Assembly: GCA_032433765.1 (NCBI GenBank)
Contig: JAVIAB010000041.1
Coordinates: 75,166,232-75,230,231, forward strand
Direction of reading: 5' to 3'
Length of the DNA stretch: 64,000 nt
Origin: Megaustenia siamemsis
Lineage: Eukaryota; Mollusca; Gastropoda; Stylommatophora; Ariophantidae
Below, piece after piece: positions 11,726 through 23,189 of the stretch. The notes below the pieces were generated by a model. That model was given only the letters and a program-made list of their open reading frames with translations. It was not told the origin of the DNA and searched no databases. Position numbers and translations under genes: made by a program. How positions within the stretch are numbered: position 1 is the first letter of the stretch; every line of letters starts with the position of its first letter.

Positions 11726-13017
11726 CAGTAAAGTCTCGATTATGCGGTACTCAATAATCCGGAATTCTCAATTTAACGGACTTTTTTTTTTTTTAATTAT
11801 TATAGGGAGAAAGCTTGAATCATGTTTTGTTCAGTTAAATTAAATGCCTTTATCCGGAAATCGAAAACGCTACAACACGGTTTGTGCGCTGCGCTTACTT
11901 CTACAGGCTCTATCATTACACAATATTGCGTTTACAATAGTGTATTTACAGTAATATACTTCAAATAGGAGCGAACATATTTTATTCAATCCAGACATTG
12001 TGTCTCCAAATATTCCAAGTAAAAGCGACAGACAGTCTATATCTTCACTTTTTCCCCCGACTAAATGTTTTTGTCGGGAAATCTTAGTCGTGCCAAAAAC
12101 ACTTATCTACATGATTTTACAAATTTGCTTAATTTTCTCATAGCCTGCTTTAGATCTAAAGTTGGTCATGAATTTGTCAAAAATATGGCGTTTGACAGTC
12201 TGACCGAACATTAGAAGCAGACGTATTGTTTGTGAAAATTGAAGAGCCCATAACTTTGATGATTATAAATCAAAGGTTGAGCAGCCGGCGTGCAGTGACA
12301 TAGAGATGGTGAGAAGAAAGGGGGAGGGGTTCAAAAATTACCGACTGGAAATTCAAAAAGAGTAAGATACAGAGTTTGACGTTAGTTTGTCTCAGACATT
12401 TGTGCAAGCTGAAATTCGTTCCATCAGTATAAATTATACATGATATGCTATAAACGCATGTGTGCATACTTTTTAACGGAATACATTTTTGTGTTAAATA
12501 ATGGCCTCTGCGAGTGCAAACCACACCTCAATTTCCCGCAAAGGTAAATGCAAGCGAACTGTATTGACACTGAACCAGAAGATTGAAATCGCTAGTAGAC
12601 TTGAAAAAGGCGTTAATCGCAACGTTTTGATGACTGAATTTGGCATAGCCTCTTCAACATTATATGACATACGAAATCAAAAAGATGAGTTGTTTAAGTT
12701 TGCGTCGGAGTCTGAAAGCAGCAACAATATACACCAGAGACGAAGTATGAAACTGCCAAAATTTGAAAAACTCGACGACGTCCTTTATGTGTGTTTTTTA
12801 GAAAGAAGAAGAAAAGGAATGCCAATATCAGGACCCATGTTAATAGAGAAAGCTCGCGAATTTCACACGAATTTAAATATTTCTGAGCATTGCAATTTTT
12901 CAATAAGTTGTTTTTTCATAAATTTTGAGTTTGGTTTTCTTACTCTCAATTATCCAGAAAAATTCAATTATCCAGAATGGGTTCTTCCCCGAGCATTTCT
13001 GATAATCGAGACTTTAC

Positions 13018-13019
<2 letters not shown>
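11726..13019 (+). mobile_element. Tigger/pogo transposon, deletion derivative
   Basis: Ends are perfect 18-bp inverted repeats beginning CAGTAAAGTCTCGATTAT, flanked by TA on both sides (11724-11725 and 13020-13021), the hallmark of pogo/Tigger elements. Length is 1,294 bp, roughly half an autonomous element. It encodes only the N-terminal DNA-binding part of the transposase (separate entry), so it cannot move by itself. Confidence 0.92.
12501..12884 (+). pseudogene. Tigger transposase N-terminus (CENP-B-like HTH)
   Basis: The ATG at 12501 opens KRTVLTLNQKIEIASRLEKG, a CENP-B/psq-type helix-turn-helix, followed by GIASSTLYDIRNQKDEL and a second HTH segment VCFLERRRKGMPISGPMLIE. The frame is uninterrupted to about residue 128; beyond that, Phe-rich sequence marks a deletion that removed the DDE nuclease domain. 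The open frame then runs by chance through the terminal repeat and into the neighbouring SINE, to 13295; that part is not coding. Confidence 0.85.
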
Positions 13020-13067
<48 letters not shown>

Positions 13068-13070
<3 letters not shown>

Positions 13071-13317
13071 AAGTACACCCGTCACGCCAAGTGGCGTATA
13101 GGGAATATGGTGTTAGTGACCATATATTTTACAGACCTTCGGCACATGATTTTTGGGGTAATGTGGTCAGTATTGCGCCCGTGCCGCGTCGCTTTCCCTG
13201 AAAAAAATCAGGTACCCATTAAAGGCTGGGTGAACCCAGAAGCTGTCGATTGGAATCGAACCCTACCTCTTGTCCTTTGTAGTCCAGTTCACTAACCACT
13301 GAGCTATCGCAGCTCCC
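13068..13317 (-). mobile_element. tRNA-derived SINE-2 copy
   Basis: On the minus strand it begins GGGAGCTGCGATAGCTCAG, giving an A-box (TAGCTCAGTGGTTAG) and a B-box (GGTTCGATTCC), and continues into the same tRNA-unrelated body as the copy at 30829-31083, ending GTACTTTAC. It sits between TA-rich flanks right beside the Tigger 3' end. It is a retroposon, not a functional tRNA. Confidence 0.88.
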
Positions 13318-13320
13318 CAT

Positions 13321-13560
13321 TTATATATATGTATTTCCACATTTCACCTATCATTCAAAATGTAGCACATTTATCTCTCTCATTTCATGATTTCATCTCT
13401 TATCCCTCCGTTCACTTCTCCTTATGTTTCTTGTCCCAGTCATCCTAGATGTTGCAATATTTATCTGTGCCTCATCATGTGTTGCTACTGTCCTCGTTTT
13501 CTGAAGAAGGTCGCATGTATGTCAAAACTTTAGTATTCTGTGTTCCTTTTTTGTAAAGTT
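13321..13560 (+). mobile_element. Possible Penelope 3' end
   Basis: Pyrimidine-rich sequence leads into CTGAAGAAGGTCGCATGTAT and GTCAAAACTTT, similar to the TGAAGAAG...CGAAA signature I recall downstream of Penelope reading frames. It could be the 3' end of the element at 10319-11725, split off by the Tigger and SINE insertions. Confidence 0.4.
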
Positions 13561-13599
13561 GTCACCATACCTTATATGAGTGTATGTTACACCCCACTA

Positions 13600-14290
13600 C
13601 TGGCTCCATCCTGATGTTATTGATGAAAGAGCCTGTTTTGGAATTCTCTTGTTGTCTCTTCTCAGCACATGACTGACATATGTCTATCTTATGTCTTTTG
13701 GCGTGTGCTGAGACTGCTATGATGGGGACTGCAGTTACCCTTTTTTTGATTGGAAGATGAGATATTACTACGGATGATTCCACTGGCATGTGCGGTTGAG
13801 CAATTATAGATTTTAGTGTGTTTGCATTGATACCGGTGTCTTCCATAACCAAACCATCTTCTTTCCTTAACTGTAGATGAAATCTTCATTTGCATGGCCA
13901 TTTTACTTATTTCATTATTAGTCTTTAATTCATTCCATTGTAGACAGTATTTTTCTTAGGCATTTATCTTCAAAAGCATTTAGTTTCTTTTCGCAATCTC
14001 CTTTGACGTTTTCGAGCTTTCACATGCATAGGTAAATGATGATAATACATTTGAGTTGAATATTCTAAATTTCGTTTTCTAGCTGAGTATTCTTGATTTC
14101 CGTATTGTGTTCATGTTTTTAAAATTCATTGCTGCCTTTGCTATCCTGCTTCTGATCTCTTTCTTTGTTTCACATTCCTGATCTATATTACTACCAAGAT
14201 ATATGTGGTTGTCTACCCTTTCCAATGCCTGGCGATTGAGATATACATATATGTTGTCTTTGGAGTATTGTTATTTTAGAGAGCATGATT
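13600..14290 (-). mobile_element. LINE V fragment, RT C-terminus, interrupted
   Basis: The minus strand carries an SNIDQE-like segment near 14180, the thumb region, and QMKISSTVKERRW ... TYVSHVLRRDNKR once a 163-bp insertion (13691-13853) is removed. Frames are broken. It lies just upstream of exon B1. Confidence 0.65.
13691..13853 (-). repeat. 163-bp insertion in LINE V, shared with the hAT insert
   Basis: CTATCTT (13684-13690) and CCATCTT (13854-13860) flank it and are contiguous in the uninterrupted LINE at 52060. The minus strand encodes LKSIIAQPHMPVESS and HLPIKKRVTAVP, close to LKSIIAQPPVPVESS and HLPNKERVTVVP encoded at about 48730-48815 in the 1,044-bp insert. Conservation at protein level suggests a coding source. 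Class unknown. Confidence 0.6.
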
Positions 14291-14389
14291 TATTTTAACC
14301 TATAAAAACATTTACTGTTTGTTTTAATATGACGTTTTCAGAAAGTATCATTGTGTATCACAATTGTTACATTTGCTATCTCTCTCCAG

Positions 14390-14520
14390 TAATTTGAATT
14401 GTAAGTGGGTCATAAAGTCTCCTTTATCCACAAATGTGATTGTCCTGACCTTGCTGGATTTCTTCTTGGAGAACTATGAATATGGATATTGTATTTTGGA
14501 CTATGTGGCTATTTATGATG
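14390..14520 (+). CDS. CUB exon B1 (middle of CUB2)
   Basis: The acceptor CTCTCCAG ends at 14389; the donor GTATTG follows 14520. Phase 2 in, phase 1 out, 131 bp. It encodes LNCKWVIKS (second cysteine), the hydrophobic strand NVIVLTLLDFFLE, then the third cysteine in YCILDYVAIYDG. The Asp of DYVAIYDG sits where calcium-binding CUB domains have a ligand Asp. The preceding intron is 7.5 kb and carries the Penelope and Tigger elements. Confidence 0.85.
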
Positions 14521-14785
14521 GTATTGTACTTAAATAATAGTTGTGGACTTTTGCTATTTTTGTCCTTAAAATACAATATATTCTTGTATAAGTAAATGAG
14601 TAATGTAAGGAAGTTTTAATTAACATTTCATTTAAAACACTCTTTTTAAATCCTGATATTGTCTCAACAACAGCGTTATTCCTGGTCACTTTTAATTTTC
14701 AACCAACAAGGATTCTTTTGTAATTGTGTGTGGCCACAGTGACACAACATTGTGGGTAATTCTAGTTATATCAAGGCTATAATTT
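14521..14785. other. Intron, nothing recognised
   Basis: AT-rich sequence after exon B1 with no repeat that I can place. Confidence 0.4.
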
Positions 14786-15617
14786 AATCATCATTATCAT
14801 GTGCCACACAAAATGGCATAGGCGATCATGTCCTTCCACACTTTTCTAACCACAGTGCATCGTATCAATCCTATTTTTGACTGTTTTGCATGCCATAACA
14901 ACAAACTATCTAGAATTTTCTCTCTCTGTCGTCCGCAATCTCTCTTTCCCTGTTTTTTGCCTGTTGTAACCAAGCATTCCAACTTTACTCTTCTCATGAT
15001 GTGCCCGGAAAATGTTGATTGTTTCTTTCTGATATTTCTTAGGAGCTCCCTTTTTGTGTTGGCCTCTTTGAGAATTTCCTTGTTGGCCTTTTTAGCTATC
15101 CAGGGAACTTTCAACATTCTTCTGAGAAATCTCATCCCTGTGGCATCTAATCATCTTTTAATTTCTTTGTTTACTGTCCATGATTTGCTTCCATGGGTCA
15201 GAATTGGCTTTATATAGCATCATAAAATTATCTTTCTCTCTTCTATTGACAGACTTTTTGCACAAGATATTTTTTATTTTCTGAAATGCCACTTTGGTCT
15301 GAGCTATTTTGCTTTTTATTTATGTGGTACATCTTTTATCTGACTTTTTATTTCTATTTTATATTATTATTGTTTTTCCCAAGTGTCTGATGCTTTCCAC
15401 TTGTTTCAGATTTGCCCTGTTTATTGTTATGTTGCATGGTGGTGATGATTCTGTTTTCATACTGTTCAGACAGACCTTTCTTGTTGCTTTCTTTTACTAT
15501 TCTGTCTATTATTTCTTGTAGTTCATTCTCCATCTCTGGTATTAAGATTGTGTCCACTAATTGTATATGTTGCAACCATTGACTTCAATTCCTTTTTTTG
15601 TCTACTACTGACCTCAT
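14786..15617 (-). mobile_element. LINE III, RT C-terminal part (split by LINE I)
   Basis: The minus strand encodes the RT region around ILIPEMENELQEIIDRIVKE, then FLRRMLKVPWIAKKANKEIL, KRELLRNIRKKQSTFSGHIM and a C-terminal KVWKDMIAYA. Its upstream part continues at 18352-18470; the LINE I copy between them was inserted in the opposite direction. Frameshifts break it. Confidence 0.8.
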
Positions 15618-18351
15618 TACTTTGCGAAATGAGATACACCGGATCAGGGGAGATGTATTCTAATAAACATAACATAATCTATTCTGGAGGTACTGAACAT
15701 CAAAGAGGAGTAGGTATCATCTTGGATGCAGAAAGAGCAAGAACAGTGAAAGGCTTTTACCCAATACAGTATCTGACAGAGTCCTTTTATTGAAATTGAA
15801 TGGAAAGCCAATAGACATAAATCTTATACAAGTTTATGCACCAACAGCAGACAGTCTAAAGGAAACACTTGATAAATTTTTATGAGTTAAATGAGGCACT
15901 TCATAAATGCAAACCACATGAAAACACCATAGCTCTTGGGGATTTTAACGCAAAAGTAGGAAAGGAAAGAGTTGAGGAAGTAGTTGGTCATTAAGGCTTA
16001 GGCATGAGGAATGAAAGAGGTGAGAAACTTATTGACTGGGCAAGAACACACAACATGATGATAGGAAACACCTGGTTTAAGCAACATCCAAGACGCCTGT
16101 GGACATGGAAAAGCCCTGGGGACAACGCACGCAATCAAATTGATTATATAATGATAAGCAATAGATTTACAAACAGTCTGGTGTATGTGAAAACTAGACC
16201 AGGGGCAGATTGCAATAGTGATCATGTAACAGTTGTGGGAAAGCTTAGAGTAAAATTAAAAACAACAAATGAGCCTCAGTTAACATCAAGTTAGATTTAG
16301 ATTTACTAAAATCAGACAAGAAGCTGCAAGACAAATATAAAATCACAATTCAGAACTGGTACAATGCAATAGAGAAGATACAAAGCATTGATGAACAGTG
16401 GGAAATGCTAAAAGAGTCAATGCAACAAACATTAAAAGAGTTCTTACCACCGGTGAGGAAAAATTTAAGAAAGAAATGGATGACAGGCAACATTTTGCAG
16501 CTAATGGATACAAGAAGAAGAAATAAAGAAAATAAAGATGTGTATAAGAGATTAAATAAAGAAATTGTAGTAAAATGCAATGAAGCAAAAGAAGCATGCC
16601 TAAAAGAGAGATGCAAAGAGATTGAATTGCAACAGAAAGGAGATACTAAAGCTATATACAAACACATTGAGGAATTAACAGGAAGAAAAACGCAATAAAA
16701 AATCGATGTCTAAGATCAAAGGAAGGAGAACTGTTGATTGATCAAGAGAACATAAGGGAACGATGGACAGAATACATTAAAGATCTTTACAATGATGAAC
16801 AAATGGAAGTAAATATTAAGGATAATGGAGAAGGACCAGAAATACTCAGAGAAGAAGTGGAAGATGCCTTGCGCAATATGAAAGCAGGCAAAGCTCCTGG
16901 ACCAGATAATATAACTAAAGAAGAGATTGAAGCCATGGGTGATTTTGGAATAGAAATAATAACAAAAATATTGAATGATATCTACAACAGCGGATATATA
17001 CCAGACGACATGCTCAAATCAATATTCATAGCCCTACCAAAGAAATCGGGTGTGATTGAATGCGATGATCATCGCACAATAAGCCTAATGAGTCATATGA
17101 CTAAGATATTACTAAGAATCATCATGCAAAGAGTGCGAAACAAAATCAGTCCAGAAATTAGCGATGAACAGTGTGGTTTTGTTAGAGATAAAGGAACAAG
17201 CAATGCCATTTATATCATAAGATCTTTAATAGAAAGAGCCTTAGAGGTGAAAACAGATCTATACCTATGTTTCATAGATTACACCAAGGCATTTTATGAA
17301 GTAAAGCACAGAGAAATAATCAAAATTTTAGAAAGCATAAACGTAGACAGCAAAGATCTAAGAATAATAAAGAACATGTACTGGCAACAAACAGCGGCCA
17401 TAAGAACTGGAAACCAATTGGGAATGTTTCAACAAATAAAACAGGGTGTTAGTCAGGGTTGTGTGCTGTCACCAGATTTTTTAAATATTTATAGTGAGAT
17501 TATTTTAAGATCCATATGGGACATGCCTGAAATAACAACTGGAGGTCATAATATAAATAATCTAAGGTGTGCTGATGATACAGTATTAATCGCTAAGAGT
17601 GAAAATGAGTTACAAGAAATATTAGACATTATAGTGAAGGAAAGCAAAAATAAAGAACTCAGTCTTAATAGCAAAAAGACAGAGGTAATGGTAACAACAA
17701 AGAAAAAGACATCACCTCAGTGCAAAATAAAGACAAGTGGAACAATATTAAAACAGGTAAAGGAATTTAAATATTTTGAAACTTTGTTAACCTCAGACGG
17801 AAGATATACGAAAGAGGTGAGATGCAGAATGGCTCAGGCAAAAGCAGTAAAAATGAGGAAGATACTATGCAATCCATTTTTGACAATAGAAACAAGAAAA
17901 ATAGTTCTTAAATGTTACGTAGAGCCAGTCTTAACATATGGATGCGAATCATGGACAAATAGGACAACAGACAAGAAAATCACTGGAGTCTGCGGAAATG
18001 TGGTTTTACAGATGAATGTTGAGAATACCGTGGACAGCTAAGAAGAGTAATGAAAATGTTCTGAGGGAGGTCAAAGCAAAAAGAGAGCTAATTTCCAATG
18101 TTAGGAAGAGACAATCATCGTTTTTTGGCCATGTAGTGAGAAGAGAACAACTGGAATATATTGTGGCAACTGGAAAAATCGAGGGACGAAGAGATAGAGG
18201 GAAACAAAGAGAAAAAAATAACAGACAGCATAATAAGAGAATGGCTTGGCGGGGGGGTCAACAACGGAAATGATAAATAGCTGCCGAGATCGAAAATTGT
18301 GGAGAGACATGATCACCTACGCCAGCAGGCCCGGTACTTGATGATGATGAT
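15618..18351 (+). mobile_element. LINE I, longest copy: endonuclease and reverse transcriptase
   Basis: TGACCTCAT flanks it (15609-15617 and 18352-18360). The sequence enters inside an APE-like endonuclease (MRYTGSGE, TEHQRGVGIIL, IALGDFNAKVGKE, WTWKSPGDNARNQIDYIMI, SDHVTV). A linker and the 16734-18041 frame (435 codons) follow, with RT motifs [49 protein letters not shown] and RCADDTVLI, where YADD has become CADD. Then come RRMLRIPWTAKKSNENVL-like residues after a frameshift at about 18000, and a (GAT)n tail. The domain order and microsatellite tail suggest an RTE-like LINE. It is truncated in the endonuclease with several frameshifts, so inactive. Confidence 0.88.
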
Positions 18352-18474
18352 TGACCTCATAATATTTTCACTGTAAATTGAGAACCAATCTGGCGACAGA
18401 GCACAACCTTGTCTGACTCCTTAAAATTTAAGAATATTAATTTGACTCTTGATCTTCTCACGATATTAGACATT
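18352..18474 (-). mobile_element. LINE III, upstream piece beyond the LINE I insertion
   Basis: The minus strand reads GVRQGCALSPDWFSIYSENIM, the RT motif directly preceding the part resumed at 15617 (SVVDKK...NELQEII). With the 9-bp duplication removed, the two pieces give one continuous RT, proving the nesting order. Confidence 0.78.
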
Positions 18475-21170
18475 TCATATGGCATGTAATGTTTTTTGCC
18501 ACTCATCTCTATTCTGGGGGAGATGTTTGATCTTATCTAATGAGTCTTTGCCTGCCAACTTTGTTTCTCTTATAAGTGTTCTTTTTAGTGTCTCTTTAGA
18601 TCTTCCTCTTTTTCTGTATCCTGATGCACTCCATAGAAAAGCATGTTTTGGAATTCTCTTGTTCTCTCATCTCAGCATATGGCTGACATATGTAATTCTT
18701 TTTTCTTTAATTATAGATGAGATCTTTGGTTGCATGGCCTTGTCTTTTATGTCAATATTAGTCTTGAATTCATTCCATTGAACACAAAGTATTTTTCTTA
18801 GTTTTGTCTTCAAAAGTGTTTCGTTTTTTCCAAGTCTCCTTTGATGTTTTCCAACATTCACATGCATAAGTGTAAGTGTTAATAATACATAGTATTTTAC
18901 ATACATAGTATATTTTATAAATGCATAGTATTTTTTATTTTCATATTTTGTCCTGGTTTTTAAAATTCACTGCTGCTTATGCTATTCGGCTTCTGATTCC
19001 TTTTTTTGTTTCACCTTCTTGATCTATATTACTACCAAGATATATGATGGTCAACTCTCGCCAATGCTTGGCGATTAAGATATATATTGCACTCTGGAGT
19101 ATTATTATTTTTATTATTTTTGCTTTATACCTTTTGATTTCAAGCCCTATATTATCCGTCACGGATGACAAGGTATTTGTTTTCTTTTGCATCTTCTTGA
19201 TAGTGTCGATTTTGTCACGTAGAAGCACTACATCATCTGCAAAATCTGAACCTTTAAAGCAATTCTTGTCATCCCATTTAATGCCATTATTACCTTTGCA
19301 AATTTACTCTTTATGTAATCAATGGTAATTCCAAAAAGCAATGGTGATATATACATCCCTGTTTGACTCCTGTTTCAATTTGAAACCAATCACTCATTCC
19401 CTCCTCTGTTTAAACTGTTCAAATGTAACCATCATATATGTTTTTTTATAATGTTGGTCATTTTTGGTGGTATTTTGTAATGTTTCAAGATATTCCACAA
19501 GGACAATCTATGTATGCTGTGAAATGCTTATTTTTTTAAATCAATGAAATTGCAGGCTGTTTTTATGCATGTTCTTCTAGTATCATTCTTACAGTGAATA
19601 TTTGGTCAAGACAGCTTCTTCCCTTTCTGAATCCTGCTTGTTCTTCCCACATAATATTATTCACAGCATCTTTTATTCTGTTCAGCATGATTCTACAGAA
19701 AACCGTGGAGGCAACAGATAAAAGTGATTTTCCCCTCCAGTTATTACAATCTTTAAGATTGCCTATTTTTTTTAGGTAGTTTGATAATGATCAATGATGG
19801 AAAATGTACAACTGAAATAAACAAAAGAATAGGAATGGCAAAATGTAATTTTAATGCCATGAAAAGTATACTAACATCAAAACAAATAACACCAGGGCTA
19901 AAACTAAGAATAGCAAACTGTTATATCTTCTCAATATTCCTTCATGATGCAGAAACATGGACATTAGACAAGAAAACAACAGAAAATTGAAGCCTTTGAA
20001 ATGTGGATTTATAGAAGAATAGGAAGGATTGGATGGAAAGAAAAGAAAACAAATTATGAAGTTTTAAAACAACTAAAAATGAAAAAAGAATTACTAAACA
20101 CAATTAGAACAAGACAAATAAACTTTTTGGGGCATGTTAAAAGACACAACAGCCTACTAAAAGTACTATTGGAAGGGAAAATACAAGGTAAAAGAGGCAG
20201 AGGCAGACCATGACTAACATGGATGAGTAACATCAAAAGATGGACAAATCAGCCTGTATCAATCTGCACCATTAAAGCAAGAGACAGAGTGGAATGGCGC
20301 TCCATGGTAGCCAACCTTTGTTGCGGAGACGGCACTCGATGATGATGATGATTAATAACTTCATCTATTAATCTGTTACTATCTATATTCTTTAAGATGT
20401 GTTTCTTATGGTGACTTCTCAGTTTAAGTTTAATCTTCCCAAAACATAGATTACGGTCACTAGCGATATCAGTTTTTCCATGCACCTTCGCATCAATCAA
20501 GGAATCTTTTAATCACCTTCTGATACATAGGTGGTCGATTTGATTTCTAGTTATATTTTCTGGAAATATCCATGTTGTCTTATATATCTGCTTATGTGGA
20601 AATAATGTTCCACCTATAACTAGGTCTTCTGTTAAATATAACTATCAACCTTTCTCCATTCTGATTGAAGTGTCTACTCCTTCTTTCCCCATTACTATCA
20701 TAACTCCATAGTTGTCTCTTCCCACTTTGGTGTTAACGTCACCTATTACTATTAAAAGATAATGTTTAAGAACTTTATTTCTTAGATGTTGTAGCTGATA
20801 ATAAAATTCATCCTTAATTTCATTTTCAGAAGCTGAAGCACCAGTGGGTACATACCATTAAATAGTTGTTAATCTTCTATACTTGGTTTTATAACATGCT
20901 CTAATTAATATATGATTCACTGACTCCCATTCGGTAAGATTGTCAGCAATGGAGACATCCATTGTAATTCCCACTCCTCTACAATGTCTATTATCATCTG
21001 TAACTGAATAAATTATTGTTGTGTTGTTGCTGACAGGTTTTTTCCTATTCCTGCCATTTAGTTTCACGAATTCCTAATATATCAAGGTGATATTTCTTCA
21101 TTTCATTCACACAACTTGCACTAGTTTAGCCAGAGTGGTCATTATTCAAACATTCCAGTACCTATCCTTG
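18475..21170 (-). mobile_element. LINE V, endonuclease plus RT, interrupted by LINE II
   Basis: Reading the minus strand: endonuclease residues near 21130-20690 (LDILGI, KLNGRNRKKP, RHCRGVGITMD, IGDVNTKVG), then after the LINE II insert the RT (palm near 19620-19500, LRDKIDTIKKMQKKTNTLSS at about 19225, YLGSNIDQEGETKKGIRSRI near 19000) and YVSHMLR at about 18670. The frame is shifted and stopped in many places. Confidence 0.72.
19788..20352 (+). mobile_element. LINE II 3' fragment nested in LINE V
   Basis: Encodes DGKCTTEINKRIGMAKCNFN, an AETWTLDKKT segment, MWIYRRIGRIGWKEKKTN, FLGHVKRHNSLLKVL and GKRGRGRP, ending in (GAT)n. It closely matches 55130-55682. It lies in the opposite direction to the surrounding LINE V. 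The duplicated target is not clear, though GAT-rich sequence flanks both ends. Confidence 0.82.
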
Positions 21171-21438
21171 TTAGCGTAAATATTTTAATACTGTTGCTTA
21201 ATTTCATTAGTGAAGTTAAATTTTCTTCATCATTAACATTTTATTTAAAAAATAATATTTACATTAAAAAATGTTGTTTTTTTGAAAAATTCAAAGTTTG
21301 TTATGTAAATATATCAGGTTCATCATGACAAGTATAATTTAGTGAATTAAAATATTTGTTGCACTTAACTTTATTTTGACAGCAAATGCATGATACAATA
21401 CTAACAAATTTCATTTGATTTTGTTATGCAACCCTCAG
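21171..21438. other. Intron next to exon C2, nothing recognised
   Basis: AT-rich sequence ending in the exon C2 acceptor. Confidence 0.4.
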
Positions 21439-21597
21439 GCAACAGTACAAATGCTCCCAGAATAATAATATTGTGTGGCCAACATTCAAATGCAAAGTAC
21501 ATAAGTGCTAACTCCTCCATGACTATTGTGTTTCATACTGATTCTACAAAAATCAATAAAGGTTTTAAATTTGAATACATGACTCATGAAAAATCAG
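21439..21597 (+). CDS. CUB exon C2 (end of CUB2)
   Basis: The acceptor CCCTCAG ends at 21438 and the donor GTAAAG follows 21597; 159 bp, phase 1 at both ends. It encodes NSTNAPRIIILCGQ (fourth cysteine), SMTIVFHTD and GFKFEYMTHEKSG. NST gives a potential N-glycosylation site. With A1 and B1 it completes a CUB domain having all four consensus cysteines. Confidence 0.86.
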
Positions 21598-22250
21598 GTA
21601 AAGTTTTATCACTTCGATAACTTCTTTTAAAAAGCCACACCTGCATTGTCTCAGCTCTACATTGTTTCATTGAATGTTATTTATGTTTTTAATAGACACA
21701 TGCATAATTAGTTCAGAGATATTGACAAATGGAAAAAAAATTTACTTTGAGTTGAAATTAAAATCATTACAACTAGCTATGAATTATTATTAACTTGACA
21801 CAAGTTTTAGACTCTTAATAACACTTACTAACTTAGTAACATTAGACAATTATATGTTAGACACAATCTCTTGCAAGTAAATAATCGTAATATTATTTTG
21901 AATGTTTATGTTTTTCCAAATTTCAATTTTTCTCAAATTAAGTTGATACAAAATATTTTTTTAAAATTGTAATACATACATTTTACAAATATAACTCTTT
22001 ATCCTTATGCTGTTTAGAAATTGTCAGTATACATCTTGTGATAACTGACTGATGCTGACTAATAAATGTATACCTTGAGCTGCTGTAATTATTTATTTTA
22101 TTCTTTTGTTTGTTGTTGTTTCTTTTGTTTCATTCTTTATACTTTCTTCCCACATTTGTTCAATGATGGATGAATAATAATAATAATTATAATCAAACAT
22201 GTTTGTTTTAGTAGACTCAAACTGTGTCATGGTGGTGTGTGTACATCATT
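21598..22250. other. Intron, nothing recognised
   Basis: AT-rich sequence with a short (AAT)n tract near 22170. No element identified. Confidence 0.4.
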
Positions 22251-22880
22251 TTTTTCTGACTCTGCTCTCGCTGAATGTTTAAATGATTTGTGTGACAGTC
22301 TAGTTGTGAAATAATGTGCTGCTATTCCCCATTGTAATTATGTTTACTTCTGATGAGCGGATGGACTGTCAACTTTATCGATATTTCAGTGGAATATAAT
22401 ATATTTTTCTTGTGTTGACGTGTTTACCTATCATCGTTAGGCCAACATTTGTTTGTGGTTCGACTGGCAAACATATATTTTGGCAACAATGGTACCTACC
22501 TGGGATGTCTGTTCTGAATGTACAAAGTCTTTGACAGTAGATGGGACGGAAGAATCAGAAATGATCAACGGCTTAGAAGGCGGAAATACACCACAGTGTG
22601 TGATACACAAGAGACATATTCAGGGCTTCATCACGTACTATTCCAAAGAAAGCCATGGAGAAAAAATTATAACGTATGTCATAAGAAAGATCTAAGAATG
22701 TGTACAAGGAATGTTAGGGCTCTTTACCAAGAAGGAAAATTTGAAATTTTTTATTAGAAGCAGAACAATTAAAAATATATATATTTTAGGCATATCAGTA
22801 ACAAGATGGAAAGAATGTGGGTACATACAGGACGAAACATTTCTTTCCAGCTTATGTTTAAGATCCAACATAGACATTTT
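22251..22880 (+). mobile_element. LINE II 5' region and start of endonuclease
   Basis: It matches 61840-62640 over the 5' untranslated part (for example GTCTAGTTGTGAAATAATGT and TTTCAGTGGAATAT). It then reads MCTRNVRALYQEGKFEI and ISVTRWKECGYIQD, the N-terminus of an APE-like endonuclease. It stops inside the endonuclease. Together with the 61840 copy it fixes the upstream structure of family II, and it provides the SINE-free version of the site interrupted at 61917. Confidence 0.75.
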
Positions 22881-23047
22881 TTTTTTAGCAAAGGTATTTA
22901 ATTTCCTTTATAAAGTCTTGGTAGATTTACTACTTTTATATGCACGTGTTATCACTGGTATCAGACAGGAGTTGAACAATCTATGTACAGTATGCTCCTA
23001 ATATATTGCTGCCTAATACAAATTTAATTAATTGATATATCTTACAG

Positions 23048-23129
23048 GTTTATGTAAAAATGACACTTTATGGGCCAATAGAAGTGATAATTACCTGATC
23101 TCACCAAACTACCCCAATTATTATCCAGG
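23048..23129 (+). CDS. CUB exon A2 (start of CUB3)
   Basis: The acceptor ATCTTACAG ends at 23047; the donor GTAAGA follows 23129. It encodes GLCKNDTLWANRSDN, then YLISPNYPNYYPG. The first cysteine is present, and NDT and NRS are potential glycosylation sites. The C2-A2 intron is only 1.45 kb, the shortest seen, although it still holds a LINE II 5' fragment. Confidence 0.85.
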
Positions 23130-23189
23130 GTAAGAGCAATGCAATATCACACATAATTACAATCATTGTCTCAATGTGGTTCCAACATA

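Noticed and set aside
12885..13295. Continuation of the 264-codon frame that starts at 12501
   Set aside because: Beyond about residue 128 it runs through the Tigger terminal repeat, a TA microsatellite and a SINE; chance read-through.
22453..22695. Host gene of 80 codons
   Set aside because: The stretch is the 5' region of LINE II, repeated at 62272-62500.
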